This document shows, piece by piece, positions 1-14,114 of a stretch of 64,000 bases of DNA. Source of the stretch: Tetrahymena thermophila SB210 (lineage: Eukaryota > Ciliophora > Oligohymenophorea > Hymenostomatida > Tetrahymenidae); the NCBI RefSeq assembly GCF_000189635.1, contig NW_002476554.1, positions 835,493-899,492 of the forward strand, given 5' to 3'. Numbering within the stretch: position 1 is the first letter of the stretch; every line of letters starts with the position of its first letter. A program made the translations under genes and the position numbers. The notes beneath the pieces were generated by a model. That model did no database searches, was not told the origin of the DNA, and saw nothing but the letters and a program-made list of their open reading frames with translations.

Positions 1-392
1 TATTATGATTGCTAAGAGAGAGAGCAATAATAATATTTTGGGGGTCGAAATTTAATTATGAAATTAAATTTTGAGATTGAATGATGCATTTTAATTTAAT
101 CTAATGTTAATAATTTATAATCTATTTTCTATACATTTAGCTGTATACTTGAGGTAAGTTATGATTGAAATATTGTTATTTATACACATTAAAAATATAA
201 ATACGAAAATATTAATATTTACTGGTTTTTAATTAGTTTTTATATAATTATTTGTTTATTTTTATTATATTTATTTTAGGTGTTTTCATAATTTGGTTAA
301 TAAGATAATTAGTATTTATTGATTGGTTGGTTGGTTGATTGCTACAATTATAGTTAATAAATAAATTTAAGTGTTAAGGTTGTTTAGTTTTG
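1..392. other. Intergenic, AT-rich left edge
   Basis: No reading frame with coding character was found on either strand. This is 3' flank of the neighbouring minus-strand gene and possibly the tail of a gene outside the window. Confidence 0.5.
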
Positions 393-3300
393 TCAAATGT
401 AGATGTTTATTGAAAGTTTTTTTAACTCTTCAATCACTTTTTAAGTTTTATTCACATTTAATAAGTTATTTTTTAAATATATATTTTCAAGCTTTTTTTG
501 GTTTGAGTTAGCATTTTGGAATTTTTAATGTACGAAATCTAAAAATTTATCACTAATCATGTTATCCTATAAATAAAGAGTAGCTATATTGCTTGAATTC
601 TTTATTATATTTTAAATCAAGCACTAAGCACCTTTGTCAGAAATCTTGTTTCTTTATAATTTCAAGCTTTTGAGGTGTTAGTTTTGCTTTAATGCCTCAC
701 ATATTTTTAAGATTCCTTCATCACCCATATCTAAAAATTATAATCAAATTTTATCATAAATATATATCAAAAATTAGGAAGTAAGTAAATAAATAAATAA
801 ATACCTGCATAAGTGAAATCAGCTTATTCAATTGTATCTTTATTGACTTCATTTAAAATGGAAATAAACTTTTCATTTAATCCCTTTGCCTTTTAATCGC
901 TATTTCTTTCCTTCTAAGCATCAATTTATATTTTATTCAAAATTGACTCTCCCTAATTAATTAATTTTTATGCAGCAGATCCAGTTAGATGAAGATCATT
1001 GTGGTCTTTTATTTATACATCTATATTGTTAGGTAGTTCAATGTTTTTTCCAAATAATTCTTAATCTATCCCTTCTAAAAGTTGAGGTTCGCTGAGATGG
1101 CTTTTACCTAAACTGCTTGTTACCATGAACTCCTCCACATTTACTTTATTCTTAAAAAATAATTTTAGGATAATAAATTATTTATTTATTTCTTTTTATA
1201 AAGTTAAAACTAAATTTCAAATGCAGCAGCTGACAAAAAATAAATAAATAAATGTTTTATAAAATAACAAATTAAATTTTACAAAAAAGTTAGGAGAATT
1301 AAACTTAGAGCTTTATTTTGTCATCATTAAAACCGAATCATTAAACTATTCATTGATATCATCATTGTTAAGTAGCAAATTGTCATCTAACAAATCATTA
1401 TTAAATATACTATGAGTTTTTTTATTTGAAATAGTTTGTAATCCATTTTAGTTATTTTGTTAATGGAACTAACTAGCATTAGTATGCTGTTAATTAGCAG
1501 ATTATCCATTTTGATTTTAACCATGGCTTCGATTACTATAATGATGACCGTTTAGACTACCATTGTTTCCATTCCCATTTCCATTTCCTATTTTTTATTT
1601 CCCCTTGATTTATGGAGAATCTAATATATCTCCACCACCAACTGAAACTCTATGTAATTCACCATCAATTAGCTTAAATTCATTTTCTTTACTGATAGTT
1701 TTAAATAAATAAAATAATTTAACTTATTGATACAAAAATTTTATATTATTAAATATTATTCACCTTAGTTTTTTTTTATTTTAACTACAAAGCTTTCAAA
1801 TTTTTTTGATATTTTATAAATTAATAAAAATTTGAAATTAAAAAATAATATGAAAATATTTGGGTAGGTAAATAAAGATAGTGCATTATACAAATTTATT
1901 ATAAATAATTAAGTTACTCTGAGGCTTTTCTATCAATTTTTTCATTAAAGACATCAATTGATTGTCTTGCTAAAGACAATTCTGACTAAGAAAACGGCTT
2001 TCTTTATAAAAAAGTAAATATGAAATTTAATAAATAATACTTTATTAAATTTACTAAAATAAAAATTTTTTTGTATGTAATAGATTAGAGAGTTCATTAT
2101 CTTATCTTGACGAGACTGATATTAATTTGTCAAAGAATGTTCTATAGTTATGTGCAAAGTCAACATAAACTGTTTCAAATTAAAATTCTTCTAGCTACTT
2201 TTCTAGATTTTAGTTTGCTTATTCAATCAGCTTTAATAACTCCTATCCTTGATTAATAATATCATTTTAATTTTCCATTCTCTGATCTAACATAAGATCT
2301 AATGAATAGTTTTCAGTGTTATTCTATTCACACAAAACAAGTAACCTATTTTTGGCACTATTTATTTATAGTATATTAATAAATTAAAATATTTTTATAA
2401 TTAAATAATTTGTTTTAGTAGGTTAAATTAGTAAATACAAATTGACTCATTAGGTCAATCATTTTTTTTGCAAAATGAAATAAATTAAATTATTTATTGA
2501 GATAGGTAAAAATTTAAAAATTCAAAATTCTAAATTAAAAACTAGCTCTTAGAAGTTTTTTAAATTTGTAAATTTTATTACTCTACTTTCCATTTCTCTG
2601 TCATTTCAATAGCATCTTTTGGTGCTTCAGTTAAGAAGTGTAAGCACTTTTTTTCCATCTCAGAGAACCTCTCTTTGACTTCTTTGATCGACTCTTCTTT
2701 TTTCTGCTAGAGTTTGTTCTCGATTTCCTGTAGGCATTAGAAAATAAAATTAGTTTTGCTTAATGCTTAGAACTTCAATATACTGTAAATTTTATTTGTA
2801 TTTCTTGCAAAACATTTTTTAAATTAGATTACAAATAATCCTTCACAGTTTAAATGTGATTTTCATCAGTCAAATAGCATTGCTTTTTTTCAATATTTTC
2901 AAACATTTACAATAAATATTCTGCCCTTGTACTAATTTCCTTTAGAACATCCTCTTCGCTCCTAACTAAATGGCCTTTATGCCTGCCAAAAAGAGCACAG
3001 CTCGCACAAATTTTTATTCTGCAGTCAACACAAACTATTCATAAATTTTATATTAAAAAAATCACATGATTGTCTCATTTTTTTCAAAACATTTGCTCAA
3101 ATTGCTTGCTTTTGGTCCTAAAATAAAATTGCATTTTCAATCAATAACTAACTTAATAATCGCTAAAGTTCAGCCTTGAGAATTGCTTTTATCTACTTAA
3201 ATTCTATAATATATATTTATTAATAAAATGAAGTACCTATATCTAGTTTTTTAAAGTGATCTTAACAAGACTTATCATCAAATGAAGATATATGTACATT

Positions 3301-3832
3301 GCTATTCCTATCACTTTCTTCGCTAGTCATTGTTTTAATTGGAGTGAAATTCTCAGAATATCTATCGTTTTCTGTATGAACTGTTGTTGAACTCATTAAG
3401 CCTGTCCTTTTTATTATTATAAGATGTTTTGCAATATTAAATATATGATTGATAATCTAATATAAGCTAATTATCCTCAAAAATATTAAAATTTAAATTA
3501 CTATTGCTTCATTTAGGATTATAATTTTTTCTTCTTTTGAATCATTCTTATAAGCGAAAAATTCTTAGGAAACTATATAAGTTCATTTCTATTTTAAGGT
3601 TCTCTAATTTTAAACAAGAAAATGGATAGCTATTTTATTTTTTATTGATTTAATTTTTTTACTAGTCTTCAGGGCAAATAATCTGCTAATTAGCAGACAA
3701 TTTATCTTAAATGCATTATGAACACACACTATGTCCGCATTCTGGTAGCATTCTTGGCAATTTATCACCCGTGTCATCAAATAACTCATTACACATCAGG
3801 CATAACAATTCATTATAGTCATCTACAATCAT
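393..3832 (-). CDS. TRIM-like RING/B-box/coiled-coil protein with C-terminal LRRs
   Basis: Read from ATG at 3832 to TGA at 393-395 with TAA/TAG as Gln, in roughly ten exons. The N-terminus is a RING finger (about 3690-3830): C-x2-C, then ECGHSVCSQC, then CPED, followed after a 66-nt intron by the FPKNFSLIRMIQ tail typical of ciliate RING proteins. A Ser/Thr-rich linker leads to a B-box (about 2950-3100; CVDCRIKICASC, then GRHKGH) and a long charged coiled coil (about 2100-2950). A low-complexity Asn/Gly/Gln region (GNGNGNGN) follows at about 1400-1600. The last exons hold ribonuclease-inhibitor-type leucine-rich repeats (MGDEGILKICEALKQN, RNKISDKGAQCL). RING plus B-box plus coiled coil is the TRIM arrangement, so a ubiquitin E3 ligase role is likely, with the LRRs as substrate reader. 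The splice join just upstream of the B-box (about 3030-3065) does not resolve cleanly by eye, so that boundary is approximate. Confidence 0.8.
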
Positions 3833-5462
3833 TTTAAAATAACTTAATCGTTTAAACTGCCTTTAAAAGCTAAATTTATTTGTCTGCTAAAAATGTTAAT
3901 ATTTAGAATTCCTATTTAAATAATCAGTACGTTTATATGTATTAATTTATTTGCTTTTCTTTTAAGCTAAACAAATTTTTTAATTAATTAATCAATTAAT
4001 TTTGTTTAGTAACAACAATAACAAACAAATATACTCTTCAAAATATAATACATAAAAAATAAATACAGTATCTTTGATGTTAAATTATTACAATTGATCA
4101 TTACCGAACATATTTTAGAAATATATTCTTAATTATCATAATCTTACGGAGTAATGAAAAAATAAATTTGATGATAGGACACACTTAAATTATCAAGTAA
4201 TACTACAATTAATAATAATTGTTCTGCATGAAAATTTTCGATATCACTATCATTAAGCATATAATTATTACTAAAAATTAAAATTTGAATTTAGTATTTC
4301 AACTTAAACTGAATAAGTAAACAAAAACATAAAATTTGATTTCATTTAATAGATTAGAAAAAAAAAGAAAAATAAACTTTTTATAATTTTGATCAAAATA
4401 ATATTTAAATATATAGGTAGAATTATGTAATAGATTAACAAGAACTAATTTGTTTAAAAATTATTAAAATAAATTATTTTGTATTCAAATAATAAAAAGA
4501 TTTGTTAATTATAAATAAACATTATTTAGTTTAATTAAACATAAAATAAAATAAATTTATTTACATTTATTATCATTTATGTTAATATTTTTAAAAGATA
4601 GTTTATTTTAAATAATTTTAAACAAAAATAATAAATAAGAGTTAATTTTAAAATATTGTCTAAGTTTAATAAATTAATTGATAGGTTTGTTTAAAAATTA
4701 AAAAAAAACAGACTAATAAATTGATATCATTTTGTTATATTATATGAAATATTTTTGGTTTTTAAATATTATATAATAAATAATATTCAATCAATTGGTA
4801 TTTTATTTATCTTAAAAGTAAAATCTATAATAAAAATTAAATTTAAATTAATTATTTGATATATACATAAAAATATTATCTAATGTTAATATAAAATTCA
4901 TCTACATTTCAAATGATATAATTCCAGTAAAATCAACACAATTAATTGTAAATAAATTTAATATAAATTAATCTAATGCATATCTTTAATAAATTTTATT
5001 AAATATTGTAGCTCAAAAAATCATAACAGCCTTAAATTAATTATAAATTTAATTAAATTTTAACATCAATCAAAAATAAAGAGATATATTTTTTTTATTG
5101 ATAGAAATTTAAAATTTAAAAAATTACAATAAGTTAATGTATATTTATTAACTATTACATATACATTAAAAAAGTTAGAATTATGTATGATTAATAGTAA
5201 TAAATACAAAATAATGTTAATAAACATGCTTATTAAATATATATTTAATTAATACAAAATAATAAATAGGTTATATTAGTAATTGGAAAAGTTTGTATAA
5301 GATTTTTTATTAGCTAATAAGCAATAATTTAATTGAATTTATTGAAAATCTATCTTTAAATTTTTATTTTTTTATTTTTTTGATAAATTTGCTTGAAATA
5401 TGAAGATTTTTTCTTCGAAAATAATAAATACCATTATAACTAGAAACTTATTTTTGTATTCT
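3833..5462. other. Intergenic, extremely AT-rich
   Basis: About 1.6 kb between two minus-strand genes. It consists of A/T runs without codon structure. It should hold the promoter of the RING/B-box gene, but no discrete motif could be recognised. Confidence 0.5.
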
Positions 5463-8400
5463 TCAATAAACATATTTACGAGGTTATCCCATATGATTAA
5501 CAATAATGACACTTACTGATTTTGAATCAAAAGATAAATCAGTTCTATTTAATTTCTGATTAGATATATTTGTGGTGCTTTAATTGTTAGTATCTCTATC
5601 TGTGGAGATGTTTCTAGTTCTCTTCCCATTTACATACTTTAAATTTTTTGCACTTATTGCTCTCTATTGGAGTTAAATTTTAAGAAATAAAGATATCGAA
5701 AAAGTCAAATAAAATAACTTCAATTATAAATAAATTTAACAAAAAATAGTAAGTTTAATTTTATTTACTTGGTTTGGTTTGAAAGATTAATTGAAATGAT
5801 AGTTTGTTGATTATTCTCCAAATTATTTAACATAAGTTTCTATTGTATTTGATTATTGCATCTGTTTCTTTTGCATCTCTACTATTTTATCTTAAGTTTA
5901 CATCTGTTTTTCTTCAAAGAAGTTATAATTTTTAGCATCATTTAAAGCCTCTTCTTAGTCAATTTAATTTTCCTACTTTTAAACTTCTAATTATTTCTTT
6001 GAACTAGTATGTTGCTTTTAGTAATCTCCCAAAGTTACAATTTAATTAGTTTTCTTTATAATTTATTGTACTGATATCTGTTATGTTAAAATAAAAGTCA
6101 ATTAAATAAATAACACAATTAACCAATAAATATTCATTATTGCATTATATTTTTAAATTTTAAATGTTTACTAATAATTTTAAAAGAGAAAATATTGCAA
6201 AAATATATGGTTATTCTAATCTTTTTAAATATTAATTTTTATATTTTAAATGTTGTTTCTAGAATCAAATGATATGAAAATTTATTTCAAGTGTTTATTT
6301 TTAAAAATGCTCATATCATTTCCTATTAATAATTTATTTGTTCAAAATCAGCTAATTTTAAAATTTTTTAAATTTAATTATAATAAAACTACTAAAAAAT
6401 CATCAATTCAAGTAAAGCTTACATGAGATTTCTAAAAACATTTATGTGATTTTATCAAGTGAAGCTCATGATTCCTGTTGTAAGAAAGGTTGAGAGCAAA
6501 ACTGTTTAATTTAGTTTAATTGTGTAGCTATTTTATTTCTTAATTCTAAGGGTCAGTTTTGCTATTTTATAATGTCTTGTTTTATGATAGCCTTTTAAAG
6601 TTATTTTATTTCCATGTATCTAGTTCAGGAGTGTAGGGCCTAGTTGTAGGACCGCAAAAAGTAACTTTATCTTGCTGATTTTCTTGCTGAGAGTTATTTA
6701 AAATTTGTGATTTTTATGAGCTTTATTAAACTTACTGGTTTTAAGATTACTGCTAGAGCACATGTATATTTTTAGTTTTATAAGTATTTTATTCTTGGTT
6801 TTACTAATGAAAAATCTAATTTTATTCTTCTTACTATTTTTTCTAGTTGAAATCTTCTGCTATCTTTTGATAAACTCCTAAAAAAAATGTAGAGCCTAAA
6901 GTTTTACTCATTTTTTCTTTGTTGGATTCTTTTTTTTAAAGATTTTTGAGATGTTTACTCACTTAACATTTTGCATGCTTATTTCCTTTTAAAAAATACT
7001 CTAAAATATCAAGTTTTGGTTTTTTTTCATTGTTCGATTTTGGAAATGTCTCTTCATCATGACTATCATGAGATTCATCTGGTTGTGTTCGTAAGTGGAG
7101 AGAAATGCTTTTTTATGAAACTATTTTATTTTCTTTTTATTACTCTATTTAGCTTTAAGATTTTATGTAATAATTTGTGAGAGCTTCTGCTGTATTATTC
7201 TAATGTTCCTTAATTTTCAAAGTTATATTCAATGTATTCAGCTACTTATCTCTTTAATTGTGTGCAGAAGCAGATTTCTTTTACAATATAATTCTCTTAC
7301 ATTAGTCGTTTGACTGCTAATTTTTATTTGTTCTTTTTTGCTTTGCTACTCCCCCAATACTTTCTTAGTTGCTTGGAATCTCCTTCTTTTTCTGATTTTC
7401 CATTTCTAAATAGATAATTTTTTAGTAGCAATCTCTAAATTGATTCTTGTCATCTTTGTATTTCTTAAAATAATATTAAATAAATCTTTAGCTAAATAAA
7501 TAATTACTAGCAAGTGTTCTCTTGATGAAGTATCCCTTATTTAAAATTTTTCATTGTAATTGCTTTAAATTATTTTCTAAAGGTTCTTAAATTTTTGAGA
7601 ATTGAATTTCTCTTTTTGCTTTATTGCTTTTTCGAAAGCAATTCTAATGTCCAACTGGTCAGTAATAAGTTTCAGGAAATGTTGCTTCTCAATAAAGTAA
7701 ACTTTGCACTCATATGAGTTGCAGATAGCGCTAGAGTTCCTATAGTCTTAACTTAGTAAAAGCTCCTCCTCACCAATATATTACCCAACAGAAACACAAG
7801 CTAATGAGTGCCTCTATACATTCGGTTAAATTTGCCGATAAGCATATTTCTCAATATGATTTTCTGGAGGTACCATTTTTAGCTAAAATTATTATTTGAA
7901 TAATTTAATATTTTTATTAAAATATAATTTTATATATAAAAATAATGGTTTGTGTATAGATGAAACTTTAGTTTTCTTTTAAAATTTTACTTTTAATTGG
8001 TATTCCTTAATATACTGAAATAAGATAATCTTATTTTAGGTTAGATTGGAATAAATAAGGCAAATAAAACAAATATACTCAAATAATTTAACTTAATAGA
8101 TGATGTTATGATAAAATTTCTATCACATTATTTAACATTTAAATAAAACCTAAAATAAGCAAAAAAGTGAGATTTGAGTTAGAACTTTCATTTACATTTA
8201 AAAATTGTTAATTCATGGTTTTATTTAGTAGATAATTAAATAATTATTTTAAGCATGATATTAGCATTAAATAAGCTAATTCTAAAAATTTTATGCCAAT
8301 TTGAACTAATTATTTAATAAAAAGTATTATTTTTTATTTCATTAAATTTTCTTAATAATGATAATGTGTTGTTTTACATCCTAAAATTGTAATATTTAAA

Positions 8401-10266
8401 TTAGGAGGAATATAATAAATAGTTTATGAAAAATGTATCATTGCAAATTATATCGGAAAAATTTTAAATTAATTTATCTAAAATAAACATTTTTTAAAGG
8501 TGATTACTTCTTTAACAATTTCAATTTCCCCTTGTGTTATTAAATAGCATCCATTTATCTCTTCATTCTGATTGTATATCACTTACCCTCTTTTGAATTT
8601 TTGCTTCTTCAAATATGGGACCATTCTTCCCATTAGTCTTCTTAGATGAGGTATTTCAGGATCTAGACTTTCGATGAGCTGATAAAAATTTAAATATTAA
8701 AAAATTATTTAAATAATTATTAAAAGATAAAAACTACTCTATTTAGTTTTTTATTGAATTTAGATTCTTCAATTTCTTTGAGAATTTCTATATATTCTGT
8801 TTTGCTGATACAACACAATTCACAATCATCTATGCATAATACTGCTTCTCTCCTGCTTTTGTTATTTAGGATATCAACTCCTCCAATAGCTTCACCTGAT
8901 TATAAAATTTTGCCAAAAGTGTATTTAAAAACATGCCCATCAAAAAGATATTCGTAAATGCTTCCATAATATTCACCTTCTCTATTTTTTTAAGTTTAAT
9001 TATTATTTATAATATACTTAACCTGAGTTATATATATATTTACCCTTCAACAGATAAATCAAATTGTTTGGCTTAATCCTCTATAATTTATTAATACTCT
9101 TTAGAGAATTATTGTTTAACAATTTTAGGAATAATTGAGTTGATTATTTCTAAAGTCTACATACTTTTTGTACTCCCTCTGTTTGATTTTGTTACCTTAT
9201 TTTTTTATTTTACAAAAAAATATTAAAATTTTAACTTTAAACGATTAAACCTGAATTTTATCTGAAAAGTAAATAATTAAAATGTACTAGCAATAAAATA
9301 TAATCAACTATTTTAAAAAATAAATATGTATTTCAGTTGAAAATCAAATATTGCTTCTTAATAAAATTGGTTGTTTTAAAAATAATTAATAGAAAGGTTT
9401 TCTCTTAAATAATCAAATTTAAGAAAAATAATTTTAAATATTAAATTTATTACAACTTTAAGTGAACTTCTACTATTACTGTTTTTATTGCTTTAAATGC
9501 AATGTTATATTTCCAATTATGCAATAGATTGCTCTGCTTAGTGCTTTAGTTTAAATGGTGAAGGATTAACAGAAGGTTAACGGATAGGTGAAATCGATTA
9601 AAGGTTAAAAAATGATTATTTCTTTTTACTATCTATTGGAGTCTAACTAGATTGTGGAGTCAAATCAGATATAATAATTCTAGGTGAATCTTCCCTTATT
9701 AAATTTGTTATACTTTATCTATTAATAGAATCTTGATGATGAAAATTGCGACCTAGAAAGGTCTTTATTCTACTTGAAGGTGAAGATTCATAGAAAAGAG
9801 CTACTTACTTCTATAAATTCTTTGCTACTTTAACAGGTAAATTTTACTTTTCTTGTTCAATTACATCATCCCTTTTCGGAATCAATAAACTTACTTTTCC
9901 TTCAAGAAGTATATAAAAATATTCTGATTTTTCATTTTGTTTAAATAAAAACTCGCCTTTATCTTGAGTCATATAACGTAACTTTTTACAAAACTTTTCT
10001 AATACTGTTGTTTATCTAGTTATATCTAATTTAGAGCATATTTTATCAAAATAAGGTAGTGTCCTAAAGTATTGCTGCATTTTTTAAATATCATAAAATT
10101 ATCTATTCTTTGGGTCTTCCATGATATAGTTTTTAATGCTGCCATATGTGATTTTTACTTGACCCCTTTTTGTAGGGCTCTTTCCAGGAGACAAATTCGA
10201 CCCACTTTTTACTAATGAAATTCTTTTAATCAAACCCAATTCCTGAATGTCATCTGTTTGATTCAT
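5463..10266 (-). CDS. Protein with two cyclic-nucleotide-binding domains
   Basis: Starts at ATG 10266; the last readable exon ends at TGA 5463-5465, although a GTAAGT donor 50 nt earlier could place the true end further left. The first CNB fold begins with KGEFLFKQNEKSEYFYILLEGKVSL (about 9880-10000). It is interrupted by a ~130-residue Ser/Pro/Gln-rich insert and resumes with GEAIGGVDILNNKSRREAVL (about 8800-8960). The second fold has RGQVIYNQNEEINGCYLITQ (about 8530-8620) and, after a ~600-nt phase-0 intron, VGQYIGEEELL and ECKVYFIEKQHFLKLI (about 7680-7860). The C-terminal third (5463-7300) is Gln/Asn/Lys-rich. No kinase, channel or exchange-factor domain was seen, so it resembles the many ciliate stand-alone CNB proteins. 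The canonical phosphate-binding-cassette Arg-x-Ala is visible as RREA in the first domain; the second has RNSSA instead. Cyclic-nucleotide binding is therefore plausible but unproven. Confidence 0.78.
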
Positions 10267-10735
10267 TATTGGTCGCTATTTATTTTGTAATTTTTTTGGT
10301 ATAAAACCAAATTATTAATAATTTTTTCAACTATAATTTGACTGATTAGACAAATAGATTAATAGATAGATTGATTACTTACCAATTATTTAATTTTAAT
10401 AATTATTGAATTTTTCTTATCAAATAAATAAATGGATGAAGAAATTAATTTTTATAAAAGTGACAAATATATTGGTTATAATTTCTTAAAGTTATTTGCT
10501 TGTTTAGATATTTATCCAATTATTTCATATTTATTTTTACATACAAAATATGTAAGTTAAAAATAATAAAGTCTTATTTATTTATTAATTAATTTATGCT
10601 AATTATTTATTTAATTATTTTTTTTTCATTTAATTTTAATTTACTAATTTTTTCCAATTAATTTCATTAACTGTAACAAGAAATTATTTTCTTATTTTGT
10701 CAAAAATAATTTTTATTTTTTAAATCTGTTTTAAG
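10267..10735. other. Intergenic spacer
   Basis: 470 bp of AT-rich sequence between the 3' end of the lipase gene and the start of the CNB gene, both on the minus strand. It presumably contains the promoter of the latter. No motif recognised. Confidence 0.5.
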
Positions 10736-13700
10736 TCACTGATTATAGGATAACAATTCCTTGAGGAAATCGGCTGCATCTTGTACACATTATTTAGCTT
10801 CTTTCATACCACTAGGAGCATCGTAATTCAAAAATCCATGAGGCATCTAATCATAAACGACCATTTTAACATCTTTGTTTAAATTTCTATTGATTTATAA
10901 CACAAATAATTTTTAAACTAAATTATTTATTTTAACTTTTAACAATTTTTACTCTAACTTCTAAAGGAATCTCCAACATTCGTCATGTAAAGGATCATTT
11001 GTTCCTACGAGAATTCTTGTTGGTGGTAGTTCTCTAAGTAGCTTTTTTTAATTTAATTTTAAATATAAAATTCAAGATAGATTCAAATCAATTTTACTTC
11101 ATCACTAGCATATATAGGAGAAATAAAAGGATCAGATTCTGGCCTTAAACCAATTTATTCAGGGACATAAGAATCTAAACACATTTTAAGGAATGTATGA
11201 GGTAATATTTAATCATCCAAAGCTAAAAGAAAACTAGGAGTAAAGTATCTTAAATTAAGATTCAAAGCTGATTATTTTTATAAATTTAATTAGCATATGT
11301 ATTTTATTTTTTAATAATTCACCTGGATAAGCTATAACTATTCCATCAGGAACTCTGACTCCACTCTTTATGCATCTTAAAGTTAAAGCTAATTTAATAT
11401 AATTTATTAATTATGCTTCTTAAGTGATAATCAAATCAAATTAATTAATTACCAGTAACCAAGTTTCCACCTGCAGAATCACCAACTAAAACAACTTTCT
11501 TTGGCTTTATATCTTTAAAAAAATATTATTTATTTTTTAATTCTTTGACTAAAAAAAGGTATTTGTTTACTAAAAAAGCGAGATACAAAATTGAGAATCC
11601 AATTATAAGCTTGCCAACAATCATCTAGAGCCTCTGGATAAGGATGCTTAGGAGCTTTTTTATAGTCAATAGAAAAAATGGGTACATTTAAGTTATTTGC
11701 CCACTAACGAGAATATGTCTGGTGACAACGAGAACTCATGGCAACAAATCCACCTCCATGAATGTGAATTATAATTGAATCATAATAAAGCTTCTTGCGA
11801 TGAAAAATGCCTTTAACCTTTTCAAAGAAATTCTAAAAACCTTTTTATAAATAAAAATTTTTAAAAAATAATATATTTATTTGTTCGAATAATTAGTATT
11901 ATCATACTATCACATACTTATTAAGTATAAATCTAAGACAATCCATACATATTTGCACCTATTTTTTTTGCATGTTTTATTTATTCATATTTGTTATTAT
12001 CATTTTTTGGGATTTAAACATTTTTTTATGGGTTTAATATTTATTAAATCAAGTAAAAGCAATATAATGATAGATTAAGAATTTATGTTTTGAAATTTTC
12101 TTTCAACAATTTTTAAAAAAATATTTCAAAATATGCTAGGAACCTCTTTAATTTTTGCGAATGTAGAGTTATTAGGTTAGAGGAAATATGGTAATTAAAT
12201 AAGTAAATAAATAAATACATAAAAATAAATATACCTGATTGGTTTTATACTTCCTCTTCTACATCCATGTCAAAATTATCTCTTTCATTAACTGATGGCC
12301 TAAATAGCTATGAGGGGGCTAGAATACGGATCTTAATTTTGGATTCATCTTTTTTAAATAAATCATTATAATACTAATCCTCATCTTTCATTTCAAGTCT
12401 AACTCCTCCTTTCATAGAAATCCTTTCTATTTTATTGTTAGTTCCATCTTCATATTCTTTTTAAATTGACTCTAAGGTAATTCTTTTAGCCACTGGGTTT
12501 AAATATATTTTTTTGTTATATTTTATTGAAGGGAACATAATGCTCATGGCTACTTTTACGAATCCCTAATCCATTAAGTTCCATACCTTTTTATATTTAT
12601 TTTAAATGGTTTTTTTTCTAATTGTTTTGCACAATAAAATACTTGAATGGCTGTTGTTGTACGTGGCTCAGAGAAGAAAACATGAGCCTTTTTTTGAGCT
12701 TTTTAGCTTTAAAAAAAATAATAAATTGCTCCAAAATTTTAGTATAAATGTTTCTCAAATTAAGTATTTTATTCAGCCCCTTTTGCCACCATTGCATTTG
12801 CCAGTAAGATTCCTTTCACTATTTTTTTGAATGACTTCTTTAGTTATTCTTTAGGAGCAAGCTGCTTAAATATAGTTCTTTTTCTCAATCTAATCCATAT
12901 AGGATCATTAGGATCTAGAGAAAATAGATCTTTCTATTATTGTTCAAAAGGTAATTTAAATGGTGAAGGTGAGTGAATTATATCAATTTATCAATAAAAA
13001 AATGATTTTAAATGATTTCTATTCAAAAAAAATCATCAAAACAAAACAAATTTTTGTTTGTTTTACTTAGTCAAAAACAGTGGCGTAAGGGAAAACTTAA
13101 ATTGTGGTCTTGAGTTTAGAGTTAGCAATCTTAATATCATTAAAATGGTCAATATAGTCGTCTGATTTAATGTCAATTTTAAGCAATTCTTTGTAGTGGT
13201 ATTCAATTTCATTAAATATATTTTCAATCAAGTATTTCAAGGTAGATTATAGAATCTTTTAAGTTATAATAAAAATTGAATTAAATAACAAAATTAGTCA
13301 TAAAAATAAATAAATTATATTAATTTCTATTTGAAATTACTGGGAGATTAACATCATTTTTTGATTACACATAAATGCAATAATTTTAGAGAGCTGAATA
13401 TTGTTGAGAGAGATCTCTAGCTTCTTAAGGTTTTAAGTCACTCACTGCCAAAATTTAGGCTACTTCTTATATCTAAATAAGAGAGAGAAATAATGTCTTT
13501 TAGACATTTAAAATCAAATCTATGAGCTTATCATTGTCTTCAAATTGCGTAGTCAAATTGGGAGTATAATCAATAATACTTTGAATAAGGTCAATTGCTG
13601 TATTAATTTTAAAATAAATATTTCAAATAAAATATGCTATTTTAAAATAAAAATTATTAAGCTTAATGTGTTAAACTTCATTAAAATATTTGCTTCTTTA

Positions 13701-14114
13701 GTCGAATTATTTACATGTTTTTAAAAGTTCTTTTAGCTCCTCAGAAAGTTTAAGTCTTTCTAATTCACCTTAAATTTCAGAGATACTAAACTAACTTCTT
13801 AATATAGATTGTCTAAGACTTTCTCTTCTTGAATAAGTTCTTTAAACTTCGCTTGACATCATATTTTACAGTCTCAAATCTAATTCTGGTCTGTAAATGT
13901 TATCTTCAACTTCCATCTAGTTATCTTATTTATTTGGTTTAATCTAGCTTTTGTTCTCTTTTATTTGAGAAATCATCATTCCTTGTTAGTTTAGTTCAAA
14001 CTGTTCAAGGATTTTGCTTTATCTTTCTTCTTGTTCATAGTCATCAATATCAATGTCATCTATTTCTAAATTTTTTAACTTGTTGTCTAATATATCTTAA
14101 ACTTTGTGATCCAT
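10736..14114 (-). CDS. Hormone-sensitive-lipase family alpha/beta hydrolase
   Basis: ATG at 14114, TGA at 10736-10738, about ten exons. The acidic N-terminal ~170 residues are followed by a helical region resembling the HSL N-terminal domain (DPNDPIWIRL; VWNLMDQGFVKVAMSIMFP). The catalytic domain carries every hallmark of the family: the oxyanion-hole motif HGGGF (11746-11760), the nucleophile elbow GDSAGG (about 11466-11485), the acid in GTNDPLHDE (about 10980-11000) and the histidine in MPHGFLN (about 10830-10846). It should hydrolyse acylglycerol or steryl esters in the cytosol or at lipid droplets. An apparent frame change near 12610 disappears if a 56-nt phase-0 intron (GTATTT...AAAAAG) is removed, giving the continuous TTTAIQ|VWNLMDQ. 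No signal peptide. An HSL-like assignment is firm; the natural substrate is not predictable. Confidence 0.9.

Noticed and set aside
12605..12660. Apparent frameshift at an 8-T homopolymer in the lipase gene
   Set aside because: A 56-nt GT...AG intron of phase 0 restores the HSL reading frame without any indel.
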